From CAZGQY01 sp964528035 (GTDB lineage: Bacteria > Pseudomonadota > Gammaproteobacteria > Methylococcales > UBA1147), in NCBI GenBank assembly GCA_964528035.1, contig CAZGQY010000003.1:1-63885 (forward strand): a DNA stretch of 63,885 nt, given 5' to 3'. The translations under genes and the position numbers were made by a program. Positions 63,194 through 63,885 of the stretch are shown here, in pieces. Numbering within the stretch: position 1 is the stretch's first letter; every line of letters begins with the position of its first letter. Below the pieces are notes generated by a model. It made no database searches. It was not told the DNA's origin and was given only the letters and a program-made list of their open reading frames with translations.

Positions 63194-63595
63194 ACCGATC
63201 TTAGCTCCCGCATTGTTACCTGGAAGGCATTGATAAATATCTGTTATATGCAAGCAAACCAGAGATTTTGCCGGCAACCCCGGACGAACATCATGAACCA
63301 TTTTTCTCATGCGCGTGTAATTGCTACCTGACGTGTAAAGAGTAAGTTCCCCTTTTACCTGAAAACAAATATCTTCCTGGATCTGATAAACGTAAAGCGC
63401 GGCATGAGGATTATTTTTCATATTTTGCAGGGTTTTATTAAAGAAATTATCGACAAACCATAATTCGCTATCACTTTCTATGAACACAAATTTTATCGGT
63501 ACGACATTGGGAATACCTGAACTCGACGCGGTAGCAAGTGGAAACAAATCCATACTCCTGATCGCATTCTTCATTTCGTTGTTTAATCTGGCCAT
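63191..63595 (-). CDS. Pyridoxamine 5'-phosphate oxidase-like FMN-binding protein
   Basis: A ~134-aa split-barrel flavin-fold protein, cytosolic. It has the N-terminal FPLATASSSGIPNVVPIKFVF, LWFVDNFFNKTLQNMKNNPHAALYV and CFQVKGELTLYTSG, the layout of small FMN-binding PNPOx-like proteins. It is too short to be true PdxH and lacks its C-terminal substrate residues. ATG 63595 is preferred; a TTG at 63610 would add five residues. The partner and substrate are unknown. It converges on the 51-aa sigma54-driven gene. Confidence 0.88.
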   Translation of the reverse strand: MARLNNEMKNAIRSMDLFPLATASSSGIPNVVPIKFVFIESDSELWFVDNFFNKTLQNMKNNPHAALYVYQIQEDICFQVKGELTLYTSGSNYTRMRKMVHDVRPGLPAKSLVCLHITDIYQCLPGNNAGAKIG

Positions 63596-63830
63596 GCCTG
63601 AAATATTCAACTCCGATCTGTTGATATTGAGTGACGCTGATGTAAAGTACTTCCATTGAAAATGGATATGATAATCTTATTTCAGAAAATAACCCCTGGA
63701 ACATAGGCGTCAAGTACAATATTGACTGCTTTTTTTAAATCTTCCTCAATAACACTCTATCCTCACACATAATCACTTCCAACTTCTTTATCGTGGTTGG
63801 GATAACGGTCAATAAAAATTGAAGAAGTAC

Positions 63831-63885
63831 TAAGGAGCGAGGATTCAATAATATACGAATCCTGACTTGTCTTATTGTCCGTCTT
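63831..63885 (+). repeat. Partial palindromic repeat (copy 5), cut by window end
   Basis: It carries the left terminal inverted repeat (AAGGAGCGAGGATTCAATAA) and the following left arm up to GTCCGTCTT, where the window stops. The 220 bp between it and the preceding gene hold no recognisable gene; a short GTCAA/TTGAC stem followed by T7 lies at 63709-63733. Confidence 0.92.

Noticed and set aside
1..63885. Circular replicon, since both ends carry the same repeat
   Set aside because: Both ends enter the repeat from its left arm. Joining them would need an element with two left arms, unlike any of the three full copies.
1..63885. tRNA genes, rRNA genes or CRISPR arrays
   Set aside because: No TTCGA-centred T-arm with matching acceptor stem, no rRNA signature and no regularly spaced short repeats were found by eye.

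Overview
The window reads as a draft contig from a Gram-negative gammaproteobacterium near the Pseudomonadales/Oceanospirillales lineage. The evidence is the gene order gyrA-serC-pheA-hisC-tyrA-aroA-cmk-rpsA-ihfB-lapA-lapB, the coaE-zapD-yacG block, tusDCB, rdgC, DUF2333 and darP. It is moderately A+T-rich and shows no tRNA, rRNA, CRISPR array or intact transposase. Both ends lie inside copies of one ~165-bp palindromic repeat that also occurs in full three times inside, so the contig was probably broken at repeats. A 10-N scaffold gap interrupts pheA.

Layout. 1-11.5 kb is an accessory island: a class I methyltransferase, a 56-aa lipoprotein, a B12-binding radical SAM enzyme, a NodU/TobZ-type carbamoyltransferase, a small lipoprotein, a hybrid histidine kinase and a 937-aa protein with two methyltransferase domains (AprA-like). 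No PKS or NRPS is present. 11.8-25.3 kb is mixed: a redoxin/cytochrome c/copper monooxygenase-like fusion, pepN-DUF423-moaB, an A+T-rich histidine decarboxylase, a Deg protease, a 1466-aa cNMP-binding/rhodanese/coiled-coil membrane protein and a Rieske protein. 25.3-34.6 kb is housekeeping: rpmBG, coaE-zapD-yacG, galU, cysC, lapAB, ihfB, rpsA, cmk. 34.6-43.2 kb holds aromatic amino acid and serine biosynthesis plus gyrA, including a decayed 3-phosphoglycerate dehydrogenase tail between serC and pheA. 43.5-50.5 kb is a short surface-polysaccharide cluster (WbpM-type dehydratase, WbpL-type initiating transferase, epimerase, two glycosyltransferases, acetyltransferase) with no Wzx or Wzy. 50.6-59.8 kb has tusDCB, envelope proteins of unknown function, DUF2333/DUF4389, darP, a retropepsin-like protease, rdgC and an L,D-transpeptidase.

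The most interesting part is 60.4-63.2 kb. A sigma54-dependent activator with a cysteine-rich PAS domain lies between two near-identical -24/-12 promoters. One drives an exported DUF1264 protein and the other a 51-aa single-pass membrane protein. The two promoters also share a leader element (TAAAAGATGTT, part of a short inverted repeat) at exactly the same distance downstream. This looks like a compact, self-contained sigma54 regulon that I do not recognise as a described system. Beside it is a 50-bp inverted-repeat element flanked by 8-bp direct repeats, resembling a collapsed IS66-type insertion.

All calls come from reading the sequence; no database search was run.
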